Shown piece after piece: positions 27,113-35,217 of a DNA stretch of 64,000 nt. The first letter of the stretch is position 1; every line of letters starts with the position of its first letter. The stretch is from JBHJHP01 sp042219825. GTDB lineage: Bacteria; Bacteroidota; Bacteroidia; Bacteroidales; UBA5342. The translations under genes were made by a program, and so were the position numbers. The stretch lies in NCBI RefSeq assembly GCF_042219825.1, contig NZ_JBHJHQ010000005.1, positions 1 through 64,000 of the forward strand, in the 5' to 3' direction. The notes beneath the pieces are model-generated. The model had not been told where the DNA came from and did no database searches. It saw only the letters and a list, made by a program, of their open reading frames with translations.

Positions 27113-28468
27113 ATGACAGCAGTAACAAAAAGTATTGGCAAGTACAGGTTTAGAATCCTGGCCATGTTGATTTATGCTACCACGGTCAACTACTTCGACC
27201 GAAGTATTATTGGTATTATGGCTCCTGATCTTATGGAATGGTTCCATTGGACAAATACGGATTATGCACATATTATGGTTGCATTTAAAATTGCTTATGC
27301 AATCGGTATGTTAAGTATGGGTGGAATCATTGACCGTTTGGGAACCAAAAAAGGGTACATGCTTGCAATTGGAATATGGAGTATTTTTGGGATGTTGCAT
27401 GCAACTGTAGTGAGTGAAGTTACTTTTCTTGGTTTCACATTAAGCAGTGTGGCACTGTTCGCCATCGCACGTTTTGGACTTGGATTTGGTGAATCAGGCC
27501 ACTTCCCTGCAGCACAAAAAACTGTTGCCGAATGGTTTCCCAAAAAAGACAGGGCTTTTGCAACCGGCATTTATAATGCAGCAACCAGTATTGGTGCCAT
27601 CGCAGCCCCTTTTGTGATTGGTGCTGTTGTATGGTGGACCGGAGGTGACCGAGGTCAGGGTAATTTTATGCATTGGCAATATCCATTTTTAATAACCGGT
27701 GCCTTAAGTGCTTTTTGGGTATTCTTATGGATTAAAACCTATCAGAAACCTGAAGAACACCCAAAACTTGGCAAAGAAGAATTGGAATACATCAACAGTG
27801 ATTCTGTTGTGGAAAGTAAGGAAAAACTATCCTGGGCAAAAGTGCTTCCAAAGCGCCAAACCTGGGCATTTGCCACAGCAAAGATTACAGATGCTGTATG
27901 GTGGTTTTACCTTTTCTGGGGAGCAAAATTTTTGGCGGATAAATTTGAAGTCGATATTCACAATATAGGTATCCCATTCATGATTATGTATCTGCTGGCG
28001 GATGGCGGTAGTATTTTCGGTGGATGGCTATCCGGTAAATTCATGCGTCAGGGCTGGTCAATCAATAAGGCACGTAAAATGACATTATTAATATGTGCAT
28101 TGATTATCCTTCCAGTAGCTTACGTTGCTATAACCGAAAGTAAATGGTTAGCGGTGGTACTGATTGGTATTGGAGCTGCAGGACACCAGGCCTGGTCAGC
28201 GAATATTTTCACACTGGTATCCGATGTATTCCCCAAAAAAGCTGTTGGTTCAGTAACAGGTATTGGTGGTATGATTGGTGCAGTTGCAGGTATTGTTGGC
28301 GACCTTGCACTTGGAGAAGTTCTGGATGCTTCCGGTAATGCAGGTTATTTCTGGGCATTCCTTATTGCAGGTTCAGCTTACCTTATTTTATTAGGTTTCG
28401 TACACTTATTAATGCCTAAGATGACACCAATGGATGAAAATCTTAATCTGGTAAAAACAGAAGCTTAA
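27113..28468 (+). CDS. MFS hexuronate/uronate transporter (ACS family, ExuT-like)
   Basis: An inner-membrane carrier of 451 residues with about 12 hydrophobic segments. NYFDRSIIGIMAPDLMEWFHW at the N-terminus and the loop GGIIDRLGTKKGYML are typical of the anion:cation symporter family that imports glucuronate, galacturonate and related acids. GFGESGHFPAAQKTVAEWFPKKDRAFATG is the signature of the third/fourth helices. It starts 41 bp after the regulator and is followed 20 bp later by kduI. The context makes unsaturated uronate or its 5-keto-4-deoxy form the likely cargo, rather than plain galacturonate, because uxaC/uxaA-type genes are not present here (inference). Confidence 0.9.
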   Translation: MTAVTKSIGKYRFRILAMLIYATTVNYFDRSIIGIMAPDLMEWFHWTNTDYAHIMVAFKIAYAIGMLSMGGIIDRLGTKKGYMLAIGIWSIFGMLHATVVSEVTFLGFTLSSVALFAIARFGLGFGESGHFPAAQKTVAEWFPKKDRAFATGIYNAATSIGAIAAPFVIGAVVWWTGGDRGQGNFMHWQYPFLITGALSAFWVFLWIKTYQKPEEHPKLGKEELEYINSDSVVESKEKLSWAKVLPKRQTWAFATAKITDAVWWFYLFWGAKFLADKFEVDIHNIGIPFMIMYLLADGGSIFGGWLSGKFMRQGWSINKARKMTLLICALIILPVAYVAITESKWLAVVLIGIGAAGHQAWSANIFTLVSDVFPKKAVGSVTGIGGMIGAVAGIVGDLALGEVLDASGNAGYFWAFLIAGSAYLILLGFVHLLMPKMTPMDENLNLVKTEA

Positions 28469-28488
28469 ACACAAAAATAAATTATATT

Positions 28489-29334
28489 ATGAGTCATATT
28501 AAATATGAAATTCGTTACGCGTCTCACCCGAGCGACGCAAAATTGTATGATACACAAAGATTGCGTAAAGAATTTCTGGTTGAGACAATTTTTGAACAGG
28601 ACATGATTAACATGGTATACACCGATTACGACCGAATTATTGTTGGCGGTGCTTATCCTGTAACAAAACCATTAAGTCTTGATGCAATTGATCCTTTAAA
28701 GGCAACCTATTTCCTCGAAAGACGTGAACTGGGTATTATCAATATCGGTGGTAAAGCTAAAATAACTGTCGATGAAGAAGTGATTGAGCTGGACTACAGA
28801 GAAGCATTGTATCTCGGAAGAGGTACAACCAAAGTTGTATTTGCATCTGCAGATGCTGCAAAACCAGCCAAACTGTATTTCAACTCTGCCCCGGCTCACA
28901 AAGCATACCCAAACAAAAAGGTAACACTGAAAGATGCGATAACTGTTGAACTGGGCGATTTAAATTCGTCCAATGCACGGAAAATTAATAAGCTGCTTGT
29001 CAACGGTGTGGTGGATACCTGTCAGTTACAAATGGGAATGACCGAGTTTAAGGAAGGTAGTGTCTGGAATACTATGCCGGCCCACACGCACACAAGACGT
29101 ATGGAAGCATACTTCTACTTTGAGGTCCCTGAAGATCAGGCTGTGGTACACTTTATGGGTGAACCGCAGGAAACAAGACACATTTTTATGCACAATGAGC
29201 AGGCTGTTATTTCACCAACGTGGTCTATCCATGCAGGTGCCGGTACAGCCAAATATACATTCATCTGGGGTATGGGTGGTGAAAATCTCGATTACGGAGA
29301 TATGGACACCCAACAACCTTCTGATTTGAGATAA
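28489..29334 (+). CDS. kduI: 5-dehydro-4-deoxy-D-glucuronate isomerase KduI
   Basis: Cytoplasmic zinc-dependent isomerase converting 5-keto-4-deoxyuronate, the linear form of the sugar released by GH105 enzymes, to 2,5-diketo-3-deoxygluconate. The 281 residues are close to the E. coli length. The metal ligands of the cupin fold are all present: His199 and His201 in MPAHTHTRRME, Glu206, and His248 in PTWSIHAGAG. Other family strings are LDAIDPLKATYFLERRELGIINIGG and YLGRGTTKVVFAS. It is the first step of the encoded pathway and sits between the transporter and kduD with gaps of 20 and 22 bp. Confidence 0.96.
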   Translation: MSHIKYEIRYASHPSDAKLYDTQRLRKEFLVETIFEQDMINMVYTDYDRIIVGGAYPVTKPLSLDAIDPLKATYFLERRELGIINIGGKAKITVDEEVIELDYREALYLGRGTTKVVFASADAAKPAKLYFNSAPAHKAYPNKKVTLKDAITVELGDLNSSNARKINKLLVNGVVDTCQLQMGMTEFKEGSVWNTMPAHTHTRRMEAYFYFEVPEDQAVVHFMGEPQETRHIFMHNEQAVISPTWSIHAGAGTAKYTFIWGMGGENLDYGDMDTQQPSDLR

Positions 29335-29356
29335 GAACCAAAAAATAAAAATAAAG

Positions 29357-30154
29357 ATGATTCAGGAATTATTTGATTTAACCGGCAAAGTTGCACTTGT
29401 TACAGGTGGAACCCATGGGATTGGAATGGCAGTAGCCACGACACTGGGAAAAGCCGGTGCCAAAATTTGCGTAAATGACATCTTTGACGATAAACTTGAG
29501 GCCTGTAAAGCAGAATATGCCAAAGAAGGCCTTGATGTGTACACATTAAATTTTGATGTTACCAGCGAAGAAGATGTAGATAAAGGAATCACAGAAATAG
29601 AAAAGAATGTTGGTCCGGTTGATATCCTGGTTAACAATGCAGGTATCATTAAGCGCATTCCGATACTGGACATGCCGATAAAAGATTTCCAGCAGGTAAT
29701 CGATATCGATTTGGTGGCACCACTTATTGTTGCCAAACGTGTTGCACCGGGAATGATAGAACGCCGTTTTGGGAAAATCATTAACATGTGTTCCATGATG
29801 AGCGTTTACGGACGTAACTCTGTATCTGCGTATGCAGCAGCAAAAGGAGGTTTGAAACTGTTAACAGCGAACATGACCTGCGAGTGGGCTAAATACAATG
29901 TTCAGATCAACGGCATTGGTCCTGGTTATATCGCAACATCTCAGACTGCGGCCATTCGCGAGGGCAACCATCCGTTTAACGACTTGGTTATGACCCGGAC
30001 TCCGGCGGGCCGTTGGGGTGAACCGGAAGATGTAGGGCATGCCGCTTTATTCCTGGCATCCAAAGCCAGTGATTTTGTTAACGGACACGTGCTTTACGTT
30101 GACGGTGGAATCCTTGCCAACTTTGGTTACGTAAAAGGAGAAAACGACATCTAA
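29357..30154 (+). CDS. kduD: 2-dehydro-3-deoxy-D-gluconate 5-dehydrogenase KduD
   Basis: A short-chain dehydrogenase/reductase that reduces 2,5-diketo-3-deoxygluconate to 2-keto-3-deoxygluconate with NAD(P)H. The 265 residues show the Rossmann motif TGGTHGIG (17-24), NNAG (93-96), and the catalytic Tyr159 and Lys163 in YAAAKGG. FDLTGKVALVTGG at the start and GRWGEPEDVGHAALFLASKASDFVNGHVLYVDGG at the C-terminal end are typical of KduD rather than other SDRs. It lies 22 bp after kduI. The next gene, kdgK, is 111 bp away, across a hairpin at 30172-30211. Confidence 0.93.
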   Translation: MIQELFDLTGKVALVTGGTHGIGMAVATTLGKAGAKICVNDIFDDKLEACKAEYAKEGLDVYTLNFDVTSEEDVDKGITEIEKNVGPVDILVNNAGIIKRIPILDMPIKDFQQVIDIDLVAPLIVAKRVAPGMIERRFGKIINMCSMMSVYGRNSVSAYAAAKGGLKLLTANMTCEWAKYNVQINGIGPGYIATSQTAAIREGNHPFNDLVMTRTPAGRWGEPEDVGHAALFLASKASDFVNGHVLYVDGGILANFGYVKGENDI

Positions 30155-30171
30155 ATTCAGAAAAAACCATT

Positions 30172-30211
30172 AATACCAACGTGTCTGGCAAAACTAAGAC
30201 ATGTTGGTATT
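30172..30211 (+). other. Intercistronic hairpin between kduD and kdgK
   Basis: AATACCAACGTGTC and GACATGTTGGTATT form a 14-bp stem (one G-T wobble) around a 12-base loop. Only TTAATG follows, without a T-tract, so it is probably an mRNA-stabilising or processing structure rather than a full terminator. Confidence 0.6.
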
Positions 30212-30265
30212 TAATGCTTTTCACCAACTACAATCAAAACAACAAAACGAAATAGATTTTAAAAG

Positions 30266-31363
30266 ATGACTTTACAGGTTAAACCAGCATCGGAGTGTAC
30301 CTACGATTGCATTTCCTTGGGTGAGGTAATGTTACGCCTTGATCCGGGAGAAGGCAGAATCAGAACGACCAGACAATTTCGCGCCTGGGAAGGTGGCGGA
30401 GAATATAATGTGTCACGCGGACTGAAAAAATGCTTTGGGAAAAGGACTGCCATAATAACGGCATTGGCTGACAATGAAGTAGGAGCGCTAATTGAAGATT
30501 TCATGCTTCAGGGAGGACTGGATACCCAGTTTGTAAAATGGGTGGATTATGATGGTTGTGGCAGAACCGTTCGCAACGGGTTAAACTTTACCGAACGTGG
30601 CTTCGGTATTCGTGGAGCCAAAGGAGTATCGGATCGTGGCAATACGGCTGCTTCTCAACTAAAACCGGGCGATATTGACTGGGAATATATCTTTGGAACC
30701 TTAGGTGTTCGCTGGATTCACACCGGTGGAATTTTTGCTGCGTTATCGGAAACGGCTGCAGAAACAGTGATCGAAGCCGTTAAAATAGCCAAGAAATACG
30801 GAACTATCGTTTCCTACGACCTGAACTACCGTCCGTCATTATGGAAAGCCATTGGTGGCGAAGCCAAAGCTCAGGAGGTCAACAAGGAAATTGCGAAATA
30901 TGTGGATGTGATGATTGGTAACGAAGAAGACTTTACAGCCTGTCTGGGACTTGAGGTTGCCGGAAACGATGACGAACTGAAAGAACTGGATCTGGGTGGA
31001 TACAAATCCATGATTAAAAATGCAGTGAAGGAATATCCTAACTTCAAGGTTATTGCAACAACCTTGCGTACAGTAAAATCAGCCACTGTAAATTCATGGG
31101 GAGCTATTTGCTATGCCGACGGGGAAATCCATGAAGCACAACACCGCGAAGACCTGGAAATTATGGACCGTGTCGGTGGCGGAGACAGCTTTGCCTCCGG
31201 ACTGATTTATGGCTTCCTTGAATTCAACGATGGTGCTAAAGCGGTAGAATACGGTGCTGCTCACGGCGCCCTGGCAATGACAACACCCGGCGATACTACC
31301 ATGGCAACCTTATCGGAGGTAGAAAAGATTATCGGTGGTGGAAGTGCAAGAGTGGACCGATAA
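30266..31363 (+). CDS. kdgK: 2-keto-3-deoxygluconate kinase KdgK (PfkB family)
   Basis: Phosphorylates 2-keto-3-deoxygluconate to the 6-phosphate with ATP. It is a 365-residue PfkB-family sugar kinase with SLGEVMLRLDPGEGRIR at the N-terminus, the substrate lid region REFRAW-like (QFRAWEGGGEYNVSRGL), and the C-terminal signature DRVGGGDSFASGLIYGF with catalytic Asp. At 365 residues it is slightly longer than the usual 310-345. The gene position between kduD and kdgA fits the pathway exactly. It is followed by an insertion-like segment (31364-31938) holding an S23-type gene before kdgA. Confidence 0.9.
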   Translation: MTLQVKPASECTYDCISLGEVMLRLDPGEGRIRTTRQFRAWEGGGEYNVSRGLKKCFGKRTAIITALADNEVGALIEDFMLQGGLDTQFVKWVDYDGCGRTVRNGLNFTERGFGIRGAKGVSDRGNTAASQLKPGDIDWEYIFGTLGVRWIHTGGIFAALSETAAETVIEAVKIAKKYGTIVSYDLNYRPSLWKAIGGEAKAQEVNKEIAKYVDVMIGNEEDFTACLGLEVAGNDDELKELDLGGYKSMIKNAVKEYPNFKVIATTLRTVKSATVNSWGAICYADGEIHEAQHREDLEIMDRVGGGDSFASGLIYGFLEFNDGAKAVEYGAAHGALAMTTPGDTTMATLSEVEKIIGGGSARVDR

Positions 31364-31938
31364 ACAAGGCAAAAGGGGGAACGGTAAAGGAAAAAGTCAA
31401 AAGGAGAAAGTTAAAAAAGACGTAGAGAATTCAATTTTACAAATATGTGTTTTTTATATAATTTAATGATAAAATAAAGCGCATCATGAAAAATGATTTG
31501 GCTGAACGTCTCTTTAATTTTGCTGTAAGGAATATATTATTTTTGGGAAACCTGCCAGGAGAACCGGAATACAATAATATTCGATATCAACTTTCAAAAT
31601 CATGTACTTCTCCCGGTGCCAATTATGAGGAAGCCCAGGCAGGCTCTTCAAAAGCTGATTTTATTTACAAAACTGAAATTTCGCTTAAAGAGATGCGGGA
31701 AAGTAGTTACTGGCTTCGTATAATTGATGCAACAATTTCTTTTGAAGGAGAGCTTAAAGAAGAGTTACGTTATTTACAAGATGAATCAGAACAATTAAAA
31801 AAAATATTAGGAAGAATCGTGGTAAATTCAAAAGCAAATATTTAAGATAAAGATAAATTGTAAAAATGTTTTTGACTTTTTACTTTTCAATTTTGCCTTT
31901 GTTCTAAAAACAGCTTTTGCCTTTTACCTTTTAATTTT
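31364..31938. repeat. S23 gene cassette bounded by imperfect inverted low-complexity repeats
   Basis: The left flank (from 31368) contains AAGGCAAAAG, GGTAAAGG and AAAAAGTCAAAAGG; the reverse complement of the right flank contains AAAGGCAAAA, AAAAGTAAAAAGTC and GGTAAAAGGCAAAAG. The two ends thus mirror one another around the S23 gene. This resembles a small mobile cassette or expanded repeat. No transposase or clear target-site duplication was found. Confidence 0.5.
31486..31845 (+). CDS. Four-helix bundle (S23/23S rRNA intervening-sequence-type) protein
   Basis: A 119-residue, mostly helical protein of the family first seen encoded in 23S rRNA intervening sequences and related to the Avd proteins of diversity-generating retroelements. 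Family features: LPGEPEYNNIRYQLSKSCTSPGANYEEAQAGSSKADFIYKTEISLKEMRESSYWLRII, then a long charged helix. Its biochemical role is unknown. It is out of place: it interrupts the uronate operon between kdgK and kdgA, and both flanks are purine- or pyrimidine-rich repeats that mirror each other (31368-31436 and 31874-31938). It is in the operon direction, so it may be co-expressed, but a pathway role is unlikely. Confidence 0.85.
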   Translation: MKNDLAERLFNFAVRNILFLGNLPGEPEYNNIRYQLSKSCTSPGANYEEAQAGSSKADFIYKTEISLKEMRESSYWLRIIDATISFEGELKEELRYLQDESEQLKKILGRIVVNSKANI

Positions 31939-31951
31939 AAAATTGATTATT

Positions 31952-32623
31952 ATGGCCAGATTTGACAGAATGCATGTACTGAACACGGTAGTTGAAACCG
32001 GATTGGTACCTTTATATTATAACAAAGACGCCGAAATCGTAAAAAAAGTCATTAAAGCTTGCTACGATGGTGGTGCCCGTGTTTTTGAATTCACCAATCG
32101 CGGTGATTATGCACACGAAGTATTTTCTGAAGTGAATAAATGGGTTGCCGAAAATTGCCCTGAAATGGTTATGGGTGTAGGTTCTGTGGTTGATCCTGGA
32201 ACAGCATCGCTGTACATTCAGCTTGGGGTTAACTTTATCGTTTCCCCATCACTGAATCCTGATATAGCTAAAGTTTGTAACCGCCGTAAGATTGCATGGA
32301 TGCCTGGTTGTGGCACATTATCCGAAATCAATCTTGCTGAAGAACTGGGTGTGGAAATTGTAAAGATTTTCCCTGGCTCTGAGGTTGGTGGCCCTTCATT
32401 TGTAAAATCAATTAAAGCGCCATGTCCATGGACTAAGATCATGCCTTCCGGTGGTGTATCAACTGATCCTGAAAATCTGAAAGCCTGGTTTGATGCAGGT
32501 GTGTCCTGTGTTGGATTAGGATCAAAGCTTTTCCCTGCTGATGTCATTAAAAATGAAAAGTACGACGAAGTAACTGCAAAAGTAAAAGCTGCAATGAAAG
32601 TTGTACACGATCTTAAAAAATAA
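31952..32623 (+). CDS. kdgA: 2-dehydro-3-deoxy-phosphogluconate aldolase (KDPG aldolase)
   Basis: Cleaves KDPG to pyruvate and glyceraldehyde-3-phosphate, the last step of the encoded pathway; the family is often bifunctional with 4-hydroxy-2-oxoglutarate aldolase. The start is the ATG at 31952 (an in-frame TTG three codons upstream is less likely). The 223 residues form a TIM barrel with catalytic base Glu46 in VFEFTNRG and Schiff-base Lys138 in IVKIFPGSEVGGPSFVKS, then IMPSGGVSTDP, which binds phosphate. Gene order and residues leave little doubt. An 18-bp gap separates it from the DUF4861 gene. The symbol eda is used for the same enzyme in other species. Confidence 0.93.
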   Translation: MARFDRMHVLNTVVETGLVPLYYNKDAEIVKKVIKACYDGGARVFEFTNRGDYAHEVFSEVNKWVAENCPEMVMGVGSVVDPGTASLYIQLGVNFIVSPSLNPDIAKVCNRRKIAWMPGCGTLSEINLAEELGVEIVKIFPGSEVGGPSFVKSIKAPCPWTKIMPSGGVSTDPENLKAWFDAGVSCVGLGSKLFPADVIKNEKYDEVTAKVKAAMKVVHDLKK

Positions 32624-32641
32624 CGTTATAATCCGATTGCC

Positions 32642-33829
32642 ATGCGCATCAAAAATTTAATCTACGCATCCATAATTGTTGTACTTCTTGGTTCGTGTAC
32701 CAAGGAAAGCGGAGTTACGGTAATTGTAAACAATTCAACCAAGGTTGAACGCACTCATGAAATCGTTTCTGTTCCTTTAGGTGCACTCCAAAAACACAGC
32801 CTTGATCTTTCCGGGACCTTGGTCGCAGAAAACCTTGGGAACGGATTATTTTTTCCGGTTCAGCTGAGTAAAGGGAAAGATTCTGATACGGCAACTGTAG
32901 CGTTGTTTCAGCCTGAAATAGCCGCAAATTCATCTGCTGAATTTTTGCTCAGAAACTTAAAACCGGGTGAAGCTGCACCGGACGAAGAGATTGTATGTTA
33001 TTCACGATTTGTGCCTGAGCGCATAGACGATTACGCGTGGGAGAATGACCGTGTGGCTTTCAGGGTTTATGGTCCTGAAGCGCAGCGTCTCACTGAAGCG
33101 GGCGATCCGGGAGGAACTCTGTCAAGCGGTGTGGACTGTTGGCTCAAAAAGGTGGATTATCCCATTATCAACAAATGGTACAAAAAACCATCTGAAGGTG
33201 GAACATACCATGAAGACACCGGCGAAGGGCTGGATAACTACCATGTTGGCAGTAGTCGTGGCTCAGGTGGCACAATGGTTTTTGATGAAAAAACCGGTAA
33301 AATGTACGCCGCTAAAAACTATATTAAATGGCATAAGATCGAAGACGGCATTCTTCGGGGCGATTTTAAACTGGAATATGCGCCGTATGCCGCAGGCAAC
33401 GACACGGTGACTGAAACAAAGTATATTTCGATTGATAAAGGTTCGAACCTGACGCGTTTTGAAGTGACCGTAGAAGGAACGGATGCCATTACTGTCGGAA
33501 TAACACTGCATGAAAAGAAAAAAAAGATCAGTGCCGATGAAAATGCAGCCTGGTTCAATTTTGATGACAAAGCATATTTTGGTTCAGAATTAAATAATGC
33601 GGTTGTGGTTGATCCGAAATATGTAACCGGATACGAGGAATACATTGTAAATCAGCCCGAAAAAAGCCATCTACTATTCCACATGAAACCTATAGATGGC
33701 AAAATAATTTACTATGCAGGATTCTTCTGGAAAGAAAGCAAACAATTTGCATCAACTGAGGAGTGGGAAAAGTATCTGAACGATTTTGCGGTTCAGATTA
33801 CAAAGCCACTTGAAGTAACAATTAAATAG
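32642..33829 (+). CDS. DUF4861 family lipoprotein, in uronate operon
   Basis: A 395-residue exported protein with a lipobox (LLGSC, Cys about 19). I recognise the family as DUF4861 from strings such as RIDDYAWENDRVAFRVYGP, SGVDCWLKKVDYPIINKWY and YHEDTGEGLDNYHVGSSRGSGG, and the beta-rich C-terminal half ending in the lipoprotein's ITKPLEVTIK. No biochemical function is established that I know of. Conserved Trp, Asp, His and Tyr clusters suggest a sugar-binding or enzymatic beta-sandwich fold. It is the last gene of the kdg operon, 18 bp after kdgA and directly before a strong terminator, so it is tightly tied to uronate use. A periplasmic role on unsaturated oligouronides is inference only. 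Confidence 0.82.
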   Translation: MRIKNLIYASIIVVLLGSCTKESGVTVIVNNSTKVERTHEIVSVPLGALQKHSLDLSGTLVAENLGNGLFFPVQLSKGKDSDTATVALFQPEIAANSSAEFLLRNLKPGEAAPDEEIVCYSRFVPERIDDYAWENDRVAFRVYGPEAQRLTEAGDPGGTLSSGVDCWLKKVDYPIINKWYKKPSEGGTYHEDTGEGLDNYHVGSSRGSGGTMVFDEKTGKMYAAKNYIKWHKIEDGILRGDFKLEYAPYAAGNDTVTETKYISIDKGSNLTRFEVTVEGTDAITVGITLHEKKKKISADENAAWFNFDDKAYFGSELNNAVVVDPKYVTGYEEYIVNQPEKSHLLFHMKPIDGKIIYYAGFFWKESKQFASTEEWEKYLNDFAVQITKPLEVTIK

Positions 33830-33845
33830 AATATTAAGGTTAAAT

Positions 33846-33883
33846 AAAAAAAAGCAGTGGCTATGACAGTCATTGCTTTTTTT
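33846..33883 (+). terminator. Terminator of the kdg operon
   Basis: A stem of about 14 bp (AAAAAAGCAGTGGC with GTCATTGCTTTTTT, two G-T wobbles) with a TATGACA loop ends in seven T. It lies 17 bp after the DUF4861 stop and marks the 3' end of the regulator-transporter-kdu-kdg unit. Confidence 0.85.
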
Positions 33884-33910
33884 ATGTCATGAATTATACA
33901 CGATTTTAGC

Positions 33911-33918
33911 TACATTTG
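33911..33918 (+). promoter_or_regulatory. -7 promoter box of the SpmA/SpmB-like gene
   Basis: TACATTTG matches the Bacteroidota -7 box, 18 bp upstream of the ATG at 33937 and 28 bp downstream of the kdg terminator. No -33 TTG is seen. It makes the in-frame TTG at 33916 an impossible start. Confidence 0.5.
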
Positions 33919-33936
33919 CTAAAACCGTCATGTAAT

Positions 33937-35169
33937 ATGGTACTTAATTACATCTGGATAGCCTTTTTCGTAATTGCATTCATTGTCGCTCTCATCAGAT
34001 TGATTTTTTTTGGCGACCTTGATGTTTTCCCCGAAATGATGAAAGCCACATTCGACAGTGCCGAAACAGGTTTTACAATTTCCCTGGGATTAACTGGTGT
34101 GCTTACCTTATGGATGGGGCTGATGAAAATTGGGGAAAAAGCCGGAGCTATTAACGGATTCGCAAAACTAATCGGCCCGTTTTTTCAGAAAATTTTTCCT
34201 GATCTCCCCAAAGGCCATCCGGCGTACGGTTCTATCGTCATGAATGTTGCAGCTAATATGCTTGGCCTCGATAACGCTGCTACGCCTATCGGATTACAGG
34301 CCATGAACCAAATGCAGGAAACCAATCCGAATAAAAAAGTTGCCAGCAATCCAATGATCATGTTCCTGGTACTGAATACCTCAGGGCTCACCATCCTGCC
34401 GATCAGTGTAATGGTTTACCGGGCACAGTTGGGAGCAGTAAATCCAACAGATATATTTCTCCCAATTTTACTTGCTACATTTTTCTCAACGTTAGCAGGA
34501 CTGGTAAGCGTTGCCATTTACCAGAAAATAAATCTGTTTAATAAGGTGATACTATCCTATTTGGGAGGATTGACTGTTTTGGTTGCCGGAATGATTATTT
34601 TATTCATGAACCTGGATGAAGAGCAAATCAAGGTTGTCTCGAGTCTTACTGCCAACATTATCCTGTTTTCAGTGATCATTTTGTTTATAGGAATGGCAGC
34701 CATACGAAAAATAAATGTATATGATGCGTTTATTGATGGCGCAAAGGATGGTTTTAAAATAGCCATAAAAATAATTCCATATTTAGTGGCAATTCTGGTA
34801 GCTATTGGCGTTTTCAGAGCATCGGGTGCAATGGATGAACTCATCAGTTTTATTGCTGCCGGATTTCATCTTTTGGGAATCAATACTGATTTTGTGGAAG
34901 CACTTCCAACAGCTTTTATGAAACCATTAAGCGGAAGCGGCGCACGCGGTATGATGGTGGATGCCATGACGACGTACGGAGCAGATTCATTTGTTGGAAG
35001 AGTAGCGTCAACCGTTCAGGGTGCAACCGACACCACATTTTATATTATTGCCGTTTACTTTGGATCAGTGGGCATAAAAAATACAAGATATGCCGTTACC
35101 TGTGGTTTAATTGCCGATTTTGTAGGTATTGTAGCTTCGATATTGCTGGCCTACCTGTTTTTTCATTAA
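33937..35169 (+). CDS. SpmA/SpmB-like nucleoside-recognition (gate) domain membrane protein
   Basis: A 410-residue integral membrane protein with about ten hydrophobic segments. Two gate (nucleoside recognition) domains occur in tandem, corresponding to a fusion of spore maturation proteins A and B: GFTISLGLTGVLTLWMGLMKIGEKAG plus NVAANMLGLDNAATPIGLQAM in the first half, and DGAKDGFKIAIKIIPYLVAILVAIGVFRASGAMDEL plus MKPLSGSGARGMMVDAM in the second. In Bacteroidota, which do not sporulate, such fusions are common and of unknown function, possibly small-molecule transport. The start is the ATG at 33937, supported by the promoter box just upstream. It is convergent with the protease gene; the short gap carries a degenerate AATCAAGA-type repeat (35177-35217). 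Confidence 0.87.
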   Translation: MVLNYIWIAFFVIAFIVALIRLIFFGDLDVFPEMMKATFDSAETGFTISLGLTGVLTLWMGLMKIGEKAGAINGFAKLIGPFFQKIFPDLPKGHPAYGSIVMNVAANMLGLDNAATPIGLQAMNQMQETNPNKKVASNPMIMFLVLNTSGLTILPISVMVYRAQLGAVNPTDIFLPILLATFFSTLAGLVSVAIYQKINLFNKVILSYLGGLTVLVAGMIILFMNLDEEQIKVVSSLTANIILFSVIILFIGMAAIRKINVYDAFIDGAKDGFKIAIKIIPYLVAILVAIGVFRASGAMDELISFIAAGFHLLGINTDFVEALPTAFMKPLSGSGARGMMVDAMTTYGADSFVGRVASTVQGATDTTFYIIAVYFGSVGIKNTRYAVTCGLIADFVGIVASILLAYLFFH

Positions 35170-35176
35170 TTTATTA

Positions 35177-35217
35177 GAATCAAGACTAAAAATTATCTTA
35201 TATCTTGAATCTTGTTT
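35177..35217. repeat. Degenerate intergenic repeat (ATCAAGA/TCTTGAAT type)
   Basis: AGAATCAAGA and, facing it, TCTTGAATCTTG lie between two convergent genes. The words recur near 43393-43438, 53929-53956 and 61235-61272, so this is a member of a loose dispersed repeat family. It may double as a transcription end. Confidence 0.4.
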
